A stretch of 52,928 nt of DNA from Stutzerimonas stutzeri (lineage in GTDB: Bacteria > Pseudomonadota > Gammaproteobacteria > Pseudomonadales > Pseudomonadaceae), in the NCBI RefSeq assembly GCF_000935215.1, contig NZ_JXXD01000009.1, positions 1 to 52,928 on the forward strand, read 5' to 3'. How positions within the stretch are numbered: the first letter of the stretch is position 1; each line of letters starts with the position of its first letter. Made by a program: the position numbers and the translations under genes. Shown in pieces: positions 28,639 through 43,487 of this stretch. The notes under the pieces were generated by a model. That model was not told where the DNA came from. It searched no databases and was given only the letters and a program-made list of their open reading frames with translations.

Positions 28639-30000
28639 CTACGACTGCTTCTTCGGTCGCTGCCAGCCTTCGATATTGCGCTGGCGACCGCGGCCGAGGC
28701 CCAGGGTATGGGCCGGCACGTCCTCGGTGATCGTCGAACCGGCGCCGGTCGTTGCGCCATCACCGAGATTCAGCGGTGCAACCAGCGAACTGTTGGAGCC
28801 GATGAAAACGTCCTCGCCTATCACCGTCCTGAATTTGTTGGCGCCATCGTAGTTGCAGGTGATGGTACCGGCACCGATGTTGGTCCGCGCGCCGATCTCG
28901 GCGTCACCGAGGTAGCTGAGATGCCCGGCCTTGGCACCATCGCCGAGGGTCGCGTTCTTCAGCTCAACGAAGTTGCCGACATGCGCCTTGGCGCCGAGTA
29001 CGCTGCCTGGACGCAGCCGCGCGAACGGGCCGCAATCGGCACTCTCGCCGACTACCGCGCCCTCAAGATGGGAGTTGGCCTTGACGATCGCACCGCGACG
29101 CAACGTGCTGTCCTTGATCACGCAGTTCGGTCCGATCTGCACGTCGTCTTCGATGACCACCGTGCCTTCGAGCACCACATTCACGTCGATCAGCACGTCT
29201 CGCCCGACCTCCACCTCGCCACGCAGATCGAAACGTGCCGGGTCGCGCAGCGTCACGCCCCGGGCCATCAAACGACGAGCGGCACGCTGCTGGTAATGGC
29301 GTTCCAGCTCGGCCAGCTGGATACGGTCGTTGGCGCCTTGCACTTCCATGGCGTCCAGCGGCTGCTCGGTGGCCACGCGCAGGCCGTCGGCCACAGCCAT
29401 GGCGATGACGTCTGTCAGGTAGTACTCGCCCTGGGCATTGCTGTTGGACAGGCGACCCAGCCATTCGCCGATACGGCTGCCCGGTACGGCGAGAATCCCG
29501 GTATTGCCCTCGCGGATCGCCTTCTGCTCGTCGCTGGCATCCTTGTGCTCGACGATAGCCTGCACTTCGCCGCGCGCGTCGCGGACGATGCGTCCATAGC
29601 CGGTTGGGTCGTCAAGCTTCACCGTCAGCAGCGCGAGCTGCTCCGGCCCGACCTTCTGCAACAGGCGCTGCAGGGTGTCGGCTTCGATCAGTGGTACGTC
29701 ACCGTAAAGGATCAGCACGCGCTCGGCCGACAGATTCGGCAACGCCTGGGCTACAGCATGGCCGGTTCCCAGCTGCTCGGCCTGAACGACGAAGGCGAGA
29801 TCATCGCCGGCCAGTCGCTGGCGCACCTGCTCGGCACCGTGGCCAATAACCACCTGGATGCTTTTCGGCTGCAATGCGCGCGCGGTGTCGATCACGTGCC
29901 CGAGCATGGATTTTCCGGCGACCGGATGCAGAACCTTTGGCAGCGCCGAACGCATGCGCGTGCCCTGGCCAGCGGCGAGAATGACGATATCGAGAGACAT
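28639..30000 (-). CDS. glmU: Bifunctional GlmU: GlcN-1-P acetyltransferase / GlcNAc-1-P uridyltransferase
   Basis: 453 residues. N-terminal pyrophosphorylase motif [23 protein letters not shown], then a left-handed beta-helix of hexapeptide repeats ([20 protein letters not shown]...) ending in a typical [11 protein letters not shown] tail. Produces UDP-GlcNAc for peptidoglycan and LPS. Together with glmS and glmR this forms the amino-sugar locus next to the atp operon. Confidence 0.97.
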   Translation of the reverse strand: MSLDIVILAAGQGTRMRSALPKVLHPVAGKSMLGHVIDTARALQPKSIQVVIGHGAEQVRQRLAGDDLAFVVQAEQLGTGHAVAQALPNLSAERVLILYGDVPLIEADTLQRLLQKVGPEQLALLTVKLDDPTGYGRIVRDARGEVQAIVEHKDASDEQKAIREGNTGILAVPGSRIGEWLGRLSNSNAQGEYYLTDVIAMAVADGLRVATEQPLDAMEVQGANDRIQLAELERHYQQRAARRLMARGVTLRDPARFDLRGEVEVGRDVLIDVNVVLEGTVVIEDDVQIGPNCVIKDSTLRRGAIVKANSHLEGAVVGESADCGPFARLRPGSVLGAKAHVGNFVELKNATLGDGAKAGHLSYLGDAEIGARTNIGAGTITCNYDGANKFRTVIGEDVFIGSNSSLVAPLNLGDGATTGAGSTITEDVPAHTLGLGRGRQRNIEGWQRPKKQS

Positions 30001-30084
30001 GAAGCGATTCCTGAGCGGTATCGGCCCGTCAGCTCACCCGTACGTCAGAGTGCAGCTGGTATCAGCGCCGACAAATGGCAGAAA

Positions 30085-30116
30085 AAGAAAAAGGGTAGCC
30101 AAGGCTACCCTTTTAC
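30085..30116 (-). terminator. Terminator of the atp operon
   Basis: Perfect stem AAAGGGTAGCC (30090-30100) / GGCTACCCTTT (30103-30113) with a 2-nt loop. T-rich on both strands, strongest leftward (CCCTTTTTCTTTTTC), just past atpC. Confidence 0.9.
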
Positions 30117-30142
30117 TCGTGCGCGATGAAGTCGCTTGCCGA

Positions 30143-30571
30143 TCAGTGTCGGCCGTACTTCTTGCGCATTGCCTCGATGGTTCGCAGCTGGGCTGCGGCC
30201 TCGGCCAGGCGAGCGGCGGCGGAGCCGTAATCGAACTCCGCGCCCTTCTCGTGCAGGGCCTTCTCGGCAGCTTTGACGGCAGCCTGAGCGGCAGCTTCGT
30301 CGATGTCCTTGGCGCGCGTAGCGGTATCGGCGAGAACCTTCACCATGTTCGGCTGCACTTCGATGAAGCCGCCGGAGATGTAGAAGATCTCCTCGTCACC
30401 ACCCTGCTTGATCACTCGAACCGGACCCGGCTTGAGATCAGTCAGCAGCGGCGCGTGACCCGGCAGAACGCCGATGTCACCCAGGTTGCCGTGGGCGACG
30501 ACCATTTCCACCAGCCCCGAGAACAGCTCTTCTTCCGCACTGACGATGTCGCAATGCACTGTCATAGCCAT
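30143..30571 (-). CDS. atpC: F1 ATP synthase epsilon subunit
   Basis: 142 residues. N-terminal beta-barrel [20 protein letters not shown] and C-terminal helical hairpin. Central-stalk subunit that inhibits ATP hydrolysis. I choose the ATG at 30571 over the ATG at 30577 because CGAGG lies 7 nt from it and the resulting N-terminus matches pseudomonad AtpC. Last gene of the operon. Confidence 0.95.
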   Translation of the reverse strand: MAMTVHCDIVSAEEELFSGLVEMVVAHGNLGDIGVLPGHAPLLTDLKPGPVRVIKQGGDEEIFYISGGFIEVQPNMVKVLADTATRAKDIDEAAAQAAVKAAEKALHEKGAEFDYGSAAARLAEAAAQLRTIEAMRKKYGRH

Positions 30572-30617
30572 GTTCATGCCTCGGTAATCAGCCTGACCAG
30601 CAGCTGCCGGTCAGGCT

Positions 30618-30645
30618 GGTTGGCGCCCGCGAACGGGCGCGCCAG
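30618..30645. repeat. Intercistronic hairpin between atpD and atpC
   Basis: GCGCCCG-CGAA-CGGGCGC (30626-30643), a 7-bp stem with a stable CGAA tetraloop, directly after the atpD stop. No T tract; likely an mRNA stability or processing element. Confidence 0.45.
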
Positions 30646-32052
<1,407 letters not shown>

Positions 32053-32919
32053 TTAAACCGCGGCAGCGCCGCCGACGATTTCCGAAATTTCCTGAGTGAT
32101 CGCAGCCTGACGGGCCTTGTTGTAGACCAGTTGCAGGTCGCCGATCAGCTCACCGGCGTTGTCGGTTGCGTTCTTCATGGCAATCATCCGCGCGGCCTGT
32201 TCGGCTGCGCCGTTCTCAACCACCGCCTGATAGGCCTGGGACTCGATGAACCGTACCAGCAGAGCATCCAGCAGCTGCTGGGCGTCCGGCTCGTAGAGGT
32301 AGTCCCACTGACCTTTCTTGACCGGCTCGGCGTTCTCGTCTGCGGCCAGCGGCAGCAGTTGGTCGACCGTGGGCTTCTGGGTCATGGTGTTGATGAACTT
32401 GTTGGATACCAGGTACAAGCGATCGATACGGCCATTGTGGAAGCCGTCCAGCATGACCTTGACGCTGCCGATCAGATCATTGATCGACGGCTCTTCGCCG
32501 AGGTTGCCGATCGCTGCGACGACGTTGCCGCCGAAGCTGCGGAAGAAGCTCGCGCCTTTGTTGCCGATCACGCAGAGGTCGACTTCGACCTTCTGATCGT
32601 GCCACTCCTTCATGTTCTTGATCAGGACCTTGAACAGGTTGATGTTCAGGCCACCGCAAAGACCACGATCGGTCGACACGACGATGTAGCCGACACGCTT
32701 GACCGGACGCTCTACCATGAACGGATGACGGTATTCCGGGTTGGCAAAGGCCAGATGGCCGATTACCTGCCGGATCCGCTCCGCATAAGGGCGGCTGGCA
32801 GCCATGCGCATCTGTGCCTTGCGCATCTTGCTGACCGCCACCTTTTCCATGGCGCTGGTGATCTTCTGCGTGCTTTTGATGCTCGCAATCTTGCTGCGAA
32901 TCTCTTTTGCGCCTGCCAT
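32053..32919 (-). CDS. atpG: F1 ATP synthase gamma subunit
   Basis: 288 residues. Starts [21 protein letters not shown] with the DRGLCGGLN motif near residue 85 and the C-terminal helix [20 protein letters not shown]. The rotating central shaft of F1. Confidence 0.97.
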   Translation of the reverse strand: MAGAKEIRSKIASIKSTQKITSAMEKVAVSKMRKAQMRMAASRPYAERIRQVIGHLAFANPEYRHPFMVERPVKRVGYIVVSTDRGLCGGLNINLFKVLIKNMKEWHDQKVEVDLCVIGNKGASFFRSFGGNVVAAIGNLGEEPSINDLIGSVKVMLDGFHNGRIDRLYLVSNKFINTMTQKPTVDQLLPLAADENAEPVKKGQWDYLYEPDAQQLLDALLVRFIESQAYQAVVENGAAEQAARMIAMKNATDNAGELIGDLQLVYNKARQAAITQEISEIVGGAAAV

Positions 32920-32941
32920 TTGACACCTATCGGGTTAGCAG

Positions 32942-32963
32942 GCGGGAGCCTCACGGCTCCCGC
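32942..32963. repeat. Intercistronic hairpin between atpA and atpG
   Basis: Perfect 9-bp stem GCGGGAGCC (32942-32950), loop TCAC, GGCTCCCGC (32955-32963), in the 50-bp gap, without T tract. Possibly sets atpA/atpG mRNA levels by stabilising or processing the transcript. Confidence 0.5.
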
Positions 32964-32969
32964 TGCGGC

Positions 32970-34514
32970 TTACCAGCTTTGAGTGGCCTTGAACTTCTCG
33001 ATACCGGCCTTCAGGCCTGCGTCGATTTCGTCATTGAAGTCACCCTTCACGTTGATCTTCGCCATCAGATCGGCGAACTCGCGGTTGAAGAAGGCGATCA
33101 GGGCCTGCTCGAAGGCGCCAACCTTGGCCACTTCCACGTCCGTCAGGAAACCGCGCTCGGCGGCGTACAGGGACAGGGACATGTCGGCGATGGACATCGG
33201 CGCGTACTGCTTCTGCTTCATCAGCTCGGTAACGCGCTGACCATGCTCCAGCTGCTTGCGGGTCGCTTCGTCGAGATCGGAAGCGAACTGCGCGAATGCA
33301 GCCAGTTCACGGTACTGAGCCAGAGCGGTACGGATACCACCAGACAGCTTCTTGACGATCTTGGTCTGAGCAGCACCACCCACGCGGGATACCGAGATAC
33401 CGGCGTTGACGGCCGGACGGATACCTGCGTTGAACATGGCCGATTCCAGGAAGATCTGACCGTCGGTGATGGAAATCACGTTGGTCGGAACGAACGCGGA
33501 AACGTCGCCCGCCTGGGTTTCGATGATCGGCAGAGCGGTCAGCGAGCCGGTCTTGCCAGTTACGGCACCGTTGGTGAACTTCTCGACATACTCTTCGGAA
33601 ACGCGCGACGCACGCTCCAGCAGACGGCTGTGGAGATAGAACACGTCGCCCGGATAGGCTTCACGTCCCGGCGGACGACGCAGCAGCAGGGAGATCTGGC
33701 GGTACGCCACGGCCTGCTTGGACAGATCGTCATACACGATCAGCGCGTCTTCACCGCGGTCGCGGAAGTACTCGCCCATGGTGCAACCAGCGTAAGGCGC
33801 CAGGTACTGCAGGGCAGCGGATTCGGAGGCGGACGCAGCAACAACGATGGTGTTGTGCAGCGCGCCGTGCTCTTCCAGCTTGCGAACCACGTTGGCGATG
33901 GTCGACTGCTTCTGACCAATGGCAACGTAAACGCAGCGGATGCCGCTGTTCTTCTGGTTGATGATGGCGTCGATGGCCAGGGCGGTCTTGCCGATCTGAC
34001 GGTCGCCGATGATCAGCTCACGCTGGCCACGGCCTACCGGGATCATGGCGTCGACCGACTTGTAACCGGTCTGCACCGGCTGGTCGACGGACTTACGCCA
34101 GATCACGCCCGGCGCAACCTTCTCGACCGCGTCAGTTGCCTGAGCGTTGATCGGGCCTTTGCCATCAATCGGGTTACCCAGTGCGTCGACAACGCGGCCC
34201 AGCAGTTCCGGACCAACCGGAACTTCAAGGATGCGGCCGGTGCACTTGGCGCTCATGCCTTCGGTCAGGCCCAGGTAGTTACCCAGAACCACGGCACCTA
34301 CGGAGTCCTGCTCCAGGTTCAGTGCCATACCAAAGATGCCGCCAGGGAACTCGATCATTTCGCCGTACATGACGTCGGCCAGACCGTAGATACGTACGAT
34401 ACCGTCAGAAACGCTGACGACGGTGCCCTCATTACGGGCTTGAGCAGCGACATTCGATTTCTCGATGCGCTGCTTGATGATTTCACTAATCTCGGAAGGA
34501 TTCAGTTGCTGCAT
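32970..34514 (-). CDS. atpA: F1 ATP synthase alpha subunit
   Basis: 514 residues. N-terminal [19 protein letters not shown]-loop GDRQIGKTA, and the alpha-subunit motif [14 protein letters not shown]. Non-catalytic nucleotide sites of F1. Confidence 0.98.
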   Translation of the reverse strand: MQQLNPSEISEIIKQRIEKSNVAAQARNEGTVVSVSDGIVRIYGLADVMYGEMIEFPGGIFGMALNLEQDSVGAVVLGNYLGLTEGMSAKCTGRILEVPVGPELLGRVVDALGNPIDGKGPINAQATDAVEKVAPGVIWRKSVDQPVQTGYKSVDAMIPVGRGQRELIIGDRQIGKTALAIDAIINQKNSGIRCVYVAIGQKQSTIANVVRKLEEHGALHNTIVVAASASESAALQYLAPYAGCTMGEYFRDRGEDALIVYDDLSKQAVAYRQISLLLRRPPGREAYPGDVFYLHSRLLERASRVSEEYVEKFTNGAVTGKTGSLTALPIIETQAGDVSAFVPTNVISITDGQIFLESAMFNAGIRPAVNAGISVSRVGGAAQTKIVKKLSGGIRTALAQYRELAAFAQFASDLDEATRKQLEHGQRVTELMKQKQYAPMSIADMSLSLYAAERGFLTDVEVAKVGAFEQALIAFFNREFADLMAKINVKGDFNDEIDAGLKAGIEKFKATQSW

Positions 34515-34529
34515 GCCATGACCCTCAAA

Positions 34530-35066
34530 TCAGGATTTCAACGATTCGGCCAACTGGCTCAGTTTGCCGCGGACCGAACCGTCGACAACCACATCACCGG
34601 CGCGAATCAACACGCCGCCGATCAGCGCAGGATTCACGGCCTGCTGGAGGTTGACGGTGCGATCTAGCCGCTTCGACAGGGCGGCAGCCAAAGTTTGGAG
34701 TTGCTCGTTGCTGAGCTCGAAGGCGGTTTCAACTTCTGCCTCGAGCGTTTTCTCGGCTTGCGCCTTGATGTCCTCGTACAGCTCCCACACGGTCGGCAGT
34801 ACCGACAGGCGATCGTTCTCGCCAAGGGTCTGGACGTAGTTGCGGAAAGCTTCGTCGGCGTCGTCACCGAGTAGACGCACCAGCCCCTGGACCTTGCTTT
34901 CGCTGGTCAGGCGGGGGTCGTTCAGCAACGCTGCGACTTCTGGGACTTCAACAGCGATGGCGGCCAGGTTCAGCATTTTCGACCAGGACTCGGTCGTTCC
35001 TGCGGCGCTGGCAAACTCGAAAGCGGCTTTCGCGTAAGGCCGAGCAAGCGTCTGGGTATTGATCAT
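34530..35066 (-). CDS. atpH: F1 ATP synthase delta subunit
   Basis: 178 residues. TLARPYAKAAFEFA at the N-terminus and GGVLIRAGDVVVDGSVRGKL near the C-terminus, both OSCP/delta signatures. Connects F1 to the peripheral stalk. 15 bp before atpA. Confidence 0.97.
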   Translation of the reverse strand: MINTQTLARPYAKAAFEFASAAGTTESWSKMLNLAAIAVEVPEVAALLNDPRLTSESKVQGLVRLLGDDADEAFRNYVQTLGENDRLSVLPTVWELYEDIKAQAEKTLEAEVETAFELSNEQLQTLAAALSKRLDRTVNLQQAVNPALIGGVLIRAGDVVVDGSVRGKLSQLAESLKS

Positions 35067-35078
35067 CGCTTGCCTCGC

Positions 35079-35549
35079 TTAGAGTTGGGAGGCCAGTTTT
35101 TCGACCAGCTCGTTGTGCACCTTGGCGTCCACCTGGGACTCCAGGATCTTCTCTGCACCGGCGACGGCAAGAGCCGCTACCTGATTGCGCAGTTGGTCCC
35201 TGGCACGGTTCACTTCCTGTTCGATCTCGGCGCGGGCGCCGGCGACCAGTCGCTCGCCTTCGACACGTGCCTGCTGCTTGGCTTCCTCGATGATCGCATT
35301 GGCGTGCTTGTTCGCCTGCTCGATGATCTGGGCTGCCTGCTCCTTGGTCTCGCGGAGGGTGTTGGACACCTTGTCCTGAGCCAGTTTCAGGTCTTGCTGC
35401 GCACGGCCTGCCGCATCCAGTCCTTCAGCGATCTTCTTCTGGCGCGCTGCCATGGCTGCCGTGATTGGCGGCCAGACGAGCTTCATGCAGAACCAGACGA
35501 AGATAGCGAAGGCGAGCGTTTGACCGAACAGCGTCAAGTTAATGTTCAC
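35079..35549 (-). CDS. atpF: F0 ATP synthase b subunit
   Basis: 156 residues: [20 protein letters not shown] membrane anchor followed by a long charged coiled coil ([19 protein letters not shown]...). Peripheral stalk dimer. 12 bp before atpH. Confidence 0.97.
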   Translation of the reverse strand: MNINLTLFGQTLAFAIFVWFCMKLVWPPITAAMAARQKKIAEGLDAAGRAQQDLKLAQDKVSNTLRETKEQAAQIIEQANKHANAIIEEAKQQARVEGERLVAGARAEIEQEVNRARDQLRNQVAALAVAGAEKILESQVDAKVHNELVEKLASQL

Positions 35550-35641
35550 AGCGATTTACCTCGTGCTATCTCGTTCAACGCGGGAGTCATTCCACGGCGA
35601 CGGGGCTCGCCCGGCGAACCCCATCTCAAACCGGAAAGTGA

Positions 35642-35884
<243 letters not shown>

Positions 35885-35926
35885 CTAAGGGGGGTTAAGG
35901 TTTTTCGGTTAAAGCGTTAGCGGTTT

Positions 35927-37194
<1,268 letters not shown>

Positions 37195-37327
37195 CTGAAT
37201 TCCATCGCTGTAGCAGGCCGCGTAAATAATTGTCCGCAGTCAAAAAAGCGCGGCGAGTATAGGAGCAGGCCAGCCAGGGTTCAACTCTCCGGTAGTATTT
37301 TCCGACCGGCACTACAAACATTTTGTA

Positions 37328-38200
37328 TCAGCGGATGTGGGCCAATACACCCTGCAGTTCATCCAGCGAACTGTAGCGGATCACCAGCTGCCCTTTGCCC
37401 CTCTGTCCGTGCTTGATCTGCACCGGAGAGCCCAGGCGTTCCGCGAGGCGCTGCTCCAGACGGCTGATGTCCGGGTCGACCTTGACTTCGGCTTTCGGTG
37501 TTTCCTTGCTGCTCAACCACTGTCGCACCAGGGCTTCGGTCTGGCGCACGGTCAGGCCACGTGCGACAACGTGCCGCGCGCCTTCGACCTGCTGTTCCGC
37601 CGGCAGACCTAGCAATGCTCGCGCGTGGCCCATCTCCAGGTCACCGTGTGACAGCAGCGTCTTGATCTCTTCCGGCAGCGCAATCAGGCGCAGCAAATTG
37701 CTTATCGAGACACGCGACTTGCCTACCGCGTCGGCAACTTGCTGCTGGGTCAGCTGGAACTCCTGTTGCAAGCGCTGCAGCGCGACGGCTTCCTCGATCG
37801 GATTCAGGTCTTCGCGCTGGATGTTCTCGATCAGCGCCATGGCAATGGCCGCCTCGTCCGGCACTTCGCGAACCAGCGCCGGCACCTTCTCCAACCCGGC
37901 CTGCTGGCTGGCGCGCCAGCGACGTTCACCGGCGATGATCTCGAAACGGCCACCGCTGACGGGACGCACCACGATCGGCTGCATCACGCCGTGGTTCTTG
38001 ATCGACTGGGCCAGCTCCTCCAGGGCCTGCGGGTCCATATCGCGGCGCGGCTGGTACTTGCCGCGCTGGATCAGGTCCAGCGGCAGGTGCTGGAGTTCAC
38101 GGGTATCGACCTTCGCAGCCTCTTCCTGCATTGCCGAAACGCTGGCGCCGCCGAGCAGGGCGTCGAGTCCACGGCCTAGGCCTCTTTTCTTGGTCGCCAT
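37328..38200 (-). CDS. parB: Chromosome-partitioning protein ParB
   Basis: 290 residues. MATKKRGLGRGLDALLG start, ParB/Sulfiredoxin-like CTPase motifs (GERRWRASQQAGL; ENIQREDLNPIEEA), a parS-binding helix-turn-helix (QQVADAVGKSRVSISNLLRL) and a C-terminal dimer domain. Binds parS, two copies of which lie in recF about 12 kb away. Starts 9 bp after parA. Confidence 0.97.
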   Translation of the reverse strand: MATKKRGLGRGLDALLGGASVSAMQEEAAKVDTRELQHLPLDLIQRGKYQPRRDMDPQALEELAQSIKNHGVMQPIVVRPVSGGRFEIIAGERRWRASQQAGLEKVPALVREVPDEAAIAMALIENIQREDLNPIEEAVALQRLQQEFQLTQQQVADAVGKSRVSISNLLRLIALPEEIKTLLSHGDLEMGHARALLGLPAEQQVEGARHVVARGLTVRQTEALVRQWLSSKETPKAEVKVDPDISRLEQRLAERLGSPVQIKHGQRGKGQLVIRYSSLDELQGVLAHIR

Positions 38201-38209
38201 GAGTAGTCC

Positions 38210-38998
38210 TTATGCGGGGGTGCCACGCGCCGACTGGCGCTGGCGTCGCGACAGTTCACCGGCCAGGGCCAGATAGGCCAGAGCGCCCTTGGATTGCTTG
38301 TCGTAGACCAGCGCCGGCATGCCGTGGCTGGGGGCCTCGGCGAGCCGGACGTTGCGCGGGATAACGGTGTCGTAGAGTTTGTCGCCGAAATGCGCCTTGA
38401 GCTGTTCGGATACATCGTTGGTCAGACTGCTGCGCGGGTCGTACATGGTGCGCAGCAGGCCTTCGATCTTCAGGCTGGGGTTGAGCGCCTGGCCGATACG
38501 CTGGATCGAATTGACCAGATCGGTAAGCCCTTCGAGCGCGTAATACTCGCACTGCATGGGAATGATGACGCCGTCCGACGCAGACAGCGCGTTGATGGTC
38601 AGCATCGACAGCGACGGCGGGCAATCGATGAGGATGTAGTCGTAGTTCTCCCGCACCGGTGCCAGTGCTTCACGCAGGCGTTTTTCCTTGGCCGGCAGAT
38701 TCAGCAGGGCCACTTCCGCCGCGGTCAGGTCGCGATTGGCCGGCAGCAACTGATAGCCGCCATGCTCGGAGAACTGCATGGCATCCACAAGGCTGCATTC
38801 GCCGATCAGTACGTCGTAGATCGAGTACTCCAGCCCGAGCTTGTCCACACCGCTACCAGTGGTGGCGTTGCCCTGGGGGTCGAGATCGATCAGCAGCACG
38901 CGACGGCGCGTGGCAACCAGCGAAGCCGCAAGGTTGATGCAGGTGGTGGTCTTGGCGACACCGCCCTTCTGGTTGGCAATGGCGAAAACTTTAGCCAT
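38210..38998 (-). CDS. parA: Chromosome-partitioning ATPase ParA (Soj)
   Basis: 262 residues. Deviant Walker A reads KGGVAKTTT (residues 11-19), with Ala where KGGVGKTTT is usual, though the signature lysines are kept. Walker A', LIDLDPQGNAT and ILIDCPPSLS are present. Moves ParB-parS complexes during segregation. In the rsmG-parA-parB run typical of the pseudomonad origin. Confidence 0.97.
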   Translation of the reverse strand: MAKVFAIANQKGGVAKTTTCINLAASLVATRRRVLLIDLDPQGNATTGSGVDKLGLEYSIYDVLIGECSLVDAMQFSEHGGYQLLPANRDLTAAEVALLNLPAKEKRLREALAPVRENYDYILIDCPPSLSMLTINALSASDGVIIPMQCEYYALEGLTDLVNSIQRIGQALNPSLKIEGLLRTMYDPRSSLTNDVSEQLKAHFGDKLYDTVIPRNVRLAEAPSHGMPALVYDKQSKGALAYLALAGELSRRQRQSARGTPA

Positions 38999-39016
38999 GG
39001 TCAGTGTCTGTCCGGG

Positions 39017-39663
39017 TCATGAAGTGCGGCGCAGTATCAGCAGATGGCGCTGGCCTTGGCAACCGGGAACCTTGAGTACGTGACAGGCATCGAGGCGGAA
39101 GTCGGCGGGCAGCCGTTGCAGTTCGTCGTCCGGCTGCACGCCCTTCATCGCCAACCAGCGCGTCTGGGTATTGCCCAGATGCCGCGTCCAGCTGGCGAAG
39201 TCCTCAAGGGAACTGAAGGCGCGCGAGGTGATGCCGCCGAAGGCTTCCGCCGGCTGGAACTGCTCGACGCGGCTGTGCACGACTTCGAGGTTGGCCAGTT
39301 TCAGCTCCAGCTTCACCTGCGTCAGGAATCGCGTTTTTTTCCCATTGGAGTCCAGCAGCGTGAAGCTGCGATCAGGAAACATGATCGCCAGCGGCACGCC
39401 AGGCATGCCACCACCGCTGCCGACGTCCAGCCAGGTCTGTCCGGACTCGGCAACGAAGGACACCACGCTCAGGCTGTCGAGCAGGTGTCGCGAAACCATT
39501 TCGTCGGGATCGCGCACGGCGGTGAGGTTGTAGGCCTTGTTCCACTTGATCAGCAGTGCCAGGTAGGCCAGCAACTGCTGCTGTTGCCCTTCACTCAGCT
39601 CGACACCGAGCGCCTGGGCGCCGCGCACGAGTTCGGCGGCATGGGATTCGCTGACCAGGCTCA

Positions 39664-39664
<1 letters not shown>
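39017..39664 (-). CDS. rsmG: 16S rRNA (guanine527-N7)-methyltransferase RsmG
   Basis: 215 residues. SAM-binding motif [17 protein letters not shown] and a conserved SRAFSSL segment. Methylates G527 of 16S rRNA (loss gives low-level streptomycin resistance). Start overlaps the mnmG stop by one base. Confidence 0.97.
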
Positions 39665-41559
<1,895 letters not shown>

Positions 41560-42047
41560 GCACCTCGTGCCTGTTCAGATGGGAAATTCGGGAAGCCGCG
41601 AAGTATAGGGATTTAGCCGGAGCTAAAGAAGGGCTCTGAGCAAAAAATGACCAACCATCGGGCGGAGACAAGTCGGTGGATAAACATAGAAATAGAGAAG
41701 AAATATATAAGAAGCTTATTTATGTGTTTATGAATGGTGAAGCGATTTTCTGTGGATAACCGCTTGTATCCCTTGTCATGTCTACTCTGTAGCGAAGGAT
41801 AAAGCTGTGCTTCGGTTGGGCGTTAACGGTGTGGATACCGTCTGCATCCTGTGGATTAAAGTGAAGCTTATGCACAGGGCGGTTTTTCACCAGCTTCTGT
41901 CATGAGTTTTCTACTGCCCTCAGGCGGCTTTTTCCACAGGACTCATGACAGGAGAAATGGGCAGCCGAATGCCTGCGTCACGAGTTCTTCTGCGTGGCGC
42001 TATGCGTTGTGATGGAGGGGGCGGGCGCGGTTAGCGCCCTGTGCATG
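41560..42047. other. AT-rich DnaA-box cluster between mnmG and mnmE (origin-like)
   Basis: About 490 bp without a gene. A very AT-rich stretch (41690-41735) is followed by a perfect DnaA box TGTGGATAA (41751-41759). Near-matches are GGTGGATAA (41675), TGTGGATAC (41830), TGTGGATTA (41850), TTATGCACA (41868) and TTTTCCACA (41929). ACTGCCCTCAGG precedes the last. The order resembles the rpmH-dnaA origin. Confidence 0.6.
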
Positions 42048-43415
42048 TCATTTGCCGATGCAGAAGCTCGAGAAGATTCGCCCGAGCAGGTCGTCCGAGC
42101 TGAACGCACCCGTGATCTCGCCAAGCGCCTGTTGTGCCTGGCGCAGATCCTCGGCCAGCAACTCGCCGGCGCCGGCCAGCGTCAGCTGGGCATGGCCATG
42201 CTGCAGGTACTGATCGGCCAGACGCAATGCGTCCAGATGGCGGCGGCGGGCGCTGAAACTGCTTTCAGAGGTTTGTTCGTATCCCATGCACTGCTTGAGG
42301 TGTTCGCGCAGCAACTCGATACCTTCGCCGGATCGTGCACAAAGGCTCAGTGTCGCTTGTCCGTTCTCGTCAAAGCGAATCGAGATCGGCTCACCGCTGA
42401 GGTCGGCTTTGTTGCGAATCAGCGTCACCCGGTTCGGCGCGGGACTGGACTCGAGAAACTCCGGCCACAGGGCCAGTGGGTCCTGCGCCTCAGGCGCACT
42501 GGCATCGACCATCAATAGCACCCTGTCCGCTTCGCCGATGGCGCTGAGCGCGCGCTGCACACCGATGCGCTCCACCTGGTCTTCGGTGTCGCGCAGGCCT
42601 GCGGTATCGACCACATGCAGCGGCATGCCGTCGATCAGGATGTGTTCGCGCAGGACATCCCGGGTGGTACCGGCGATATCGGTGACGATGGCGGCCTCAC
42701 GGCCCGCCAGTGCGTTGAGCAGACTGGACTTGCCGGCGTTGGGGCGCCCTGCGATCACCACGGTCATTCCGTCGCGCAGCAGGGCGCCCTGTCCGGCTTC
42801 GCGCAGCACTGTGGATAACTCGGTCTTCACGGCATTCAGTTGTGCCAGAACATGCCCATCGGCAAGGAAGTCGATTTCCTCTTCGGGAAAATCGATCGCC
42901 GCTTCGACATAGATACGTAGCTGAATCAACTTTTCGGTCAGCTGATGCACGCGGCGAGAGAATTCGCCCTGTAGAGAACGCACCGCATTGCGCGCGGCCT
43001 GCGCCGAACTGGCTTCGATAAGATCGGCGATCGCCTCGGCCTGGGCCAGATCGAGTTTGTCGTTGAGGAATGCGCGTTCGCTGAATTCTCCTGGTCGAGC
43101 CAGGCGCACGCCGAGCTCGATACAGCGCAGCAGCAGCATATCCAGAACGACCGGGCCACCATGCCCCTGAAGTTCGAGTACGTCTTCACCGGTGAATGAA
43201 TGCGGACCTGGAAAAAACAGCAACAGGCCTTCGTCGATCACCTCGCCGTCGTCTGCGTGAAACGCACCGTAATGTGCATACCGCGGCGTCGGCTCACGAC
43301 CGGTCAGGGTAATGGCGATGGCCTTGGCCCGCGGCCCTGACACCCGAACGATGCCGACTCCTCCGCGTCCCGGGGCGGTAGCGACGGCGGCAATGGTGTC
43401 GCGAACTGGATTCAT
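42048..43415 (-). CDS. mnmE: tRNA modification GTPase MnmE (TrmE)
   Basis: 455 residues. G-domain P-loop [20 protein letters not shown]-type NKADL, and the invariant C-terminal FCIGK. Partner of MnmG. The ATG at 43415 follows AAAGGAGGCCGC; an upstream in-frame start is unlikely. Downstream is a 12-bp perfect hairpin before yidC. Confidence 0.97.
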   Translation of the reverse strand: MNPVRDTIAAVATAPGRGGVGIVRVSGPRAKAIAITLTGREPTPRYAHYGAFHADDGEVIDEGLLLFFPGPHSFTGEDVLELQGHGGPVVLDMLLLRCIELGVRLARPGEFSERAFLNDKLDLAQAEAIADLIEASSAQAARNAVRSLQGEFSRRVHQLTEKLIQLRIYVEAAIDFPEEEIDFLADGHVLAQLNAVKTELSTVLREAGQGALLRDGMTVVIAGRPNAGKSSLLNALAGREAAIVTDIAGTTRDVLREHILIDGMPLHVVDTAGLRDTEDQVERIGVQRALSAIGEADRVLLMVDASAPEAQDPLALWPEFLESSPAPNRVTLIRNKADLSGEPISIRFDENGQATLSLCARSGEGIELLREHLKQCMGYEQTSESSFSARRRHLDALRLADQYLQHGHAQLTLAGAGELLAEDLRQAQQALGEITGAFSSDDLLGRIFSSFCIGK

Positions 43416-43441
43416 GCGGCCTCCTTTCTGGATGGCAGATA

Positions 43442-43471
43442 GCACAACGCCCCAATCAAGGGGCGTTGTGC
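43442..43471. repeat. Perfect 12-bp hairpin between mnmE and yidC
   Basis: GCACAACGCCCC (43442-43453), AATCAA loop, GGGGCGTTGTGC (43460-43471). No T tract on either side; probably a processing signal or a weak terminator of yidC (minus). Confidence 0.5.
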
Positions 43472-43487
43472 ATTGGCGGTTGAGGCG

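Noticed and set aside
28708..30129. 473-codon plus-strand frame across glmU
   Set aside because: Antisense to glmU, His/Val/Gln-rich shadow composition, no family motif.
32907..34667. 586-codon plus-strand frame across atpA
   Set aside because: Antisense to a conserved housekeeping gene; long only because of codon bias in the real gene.
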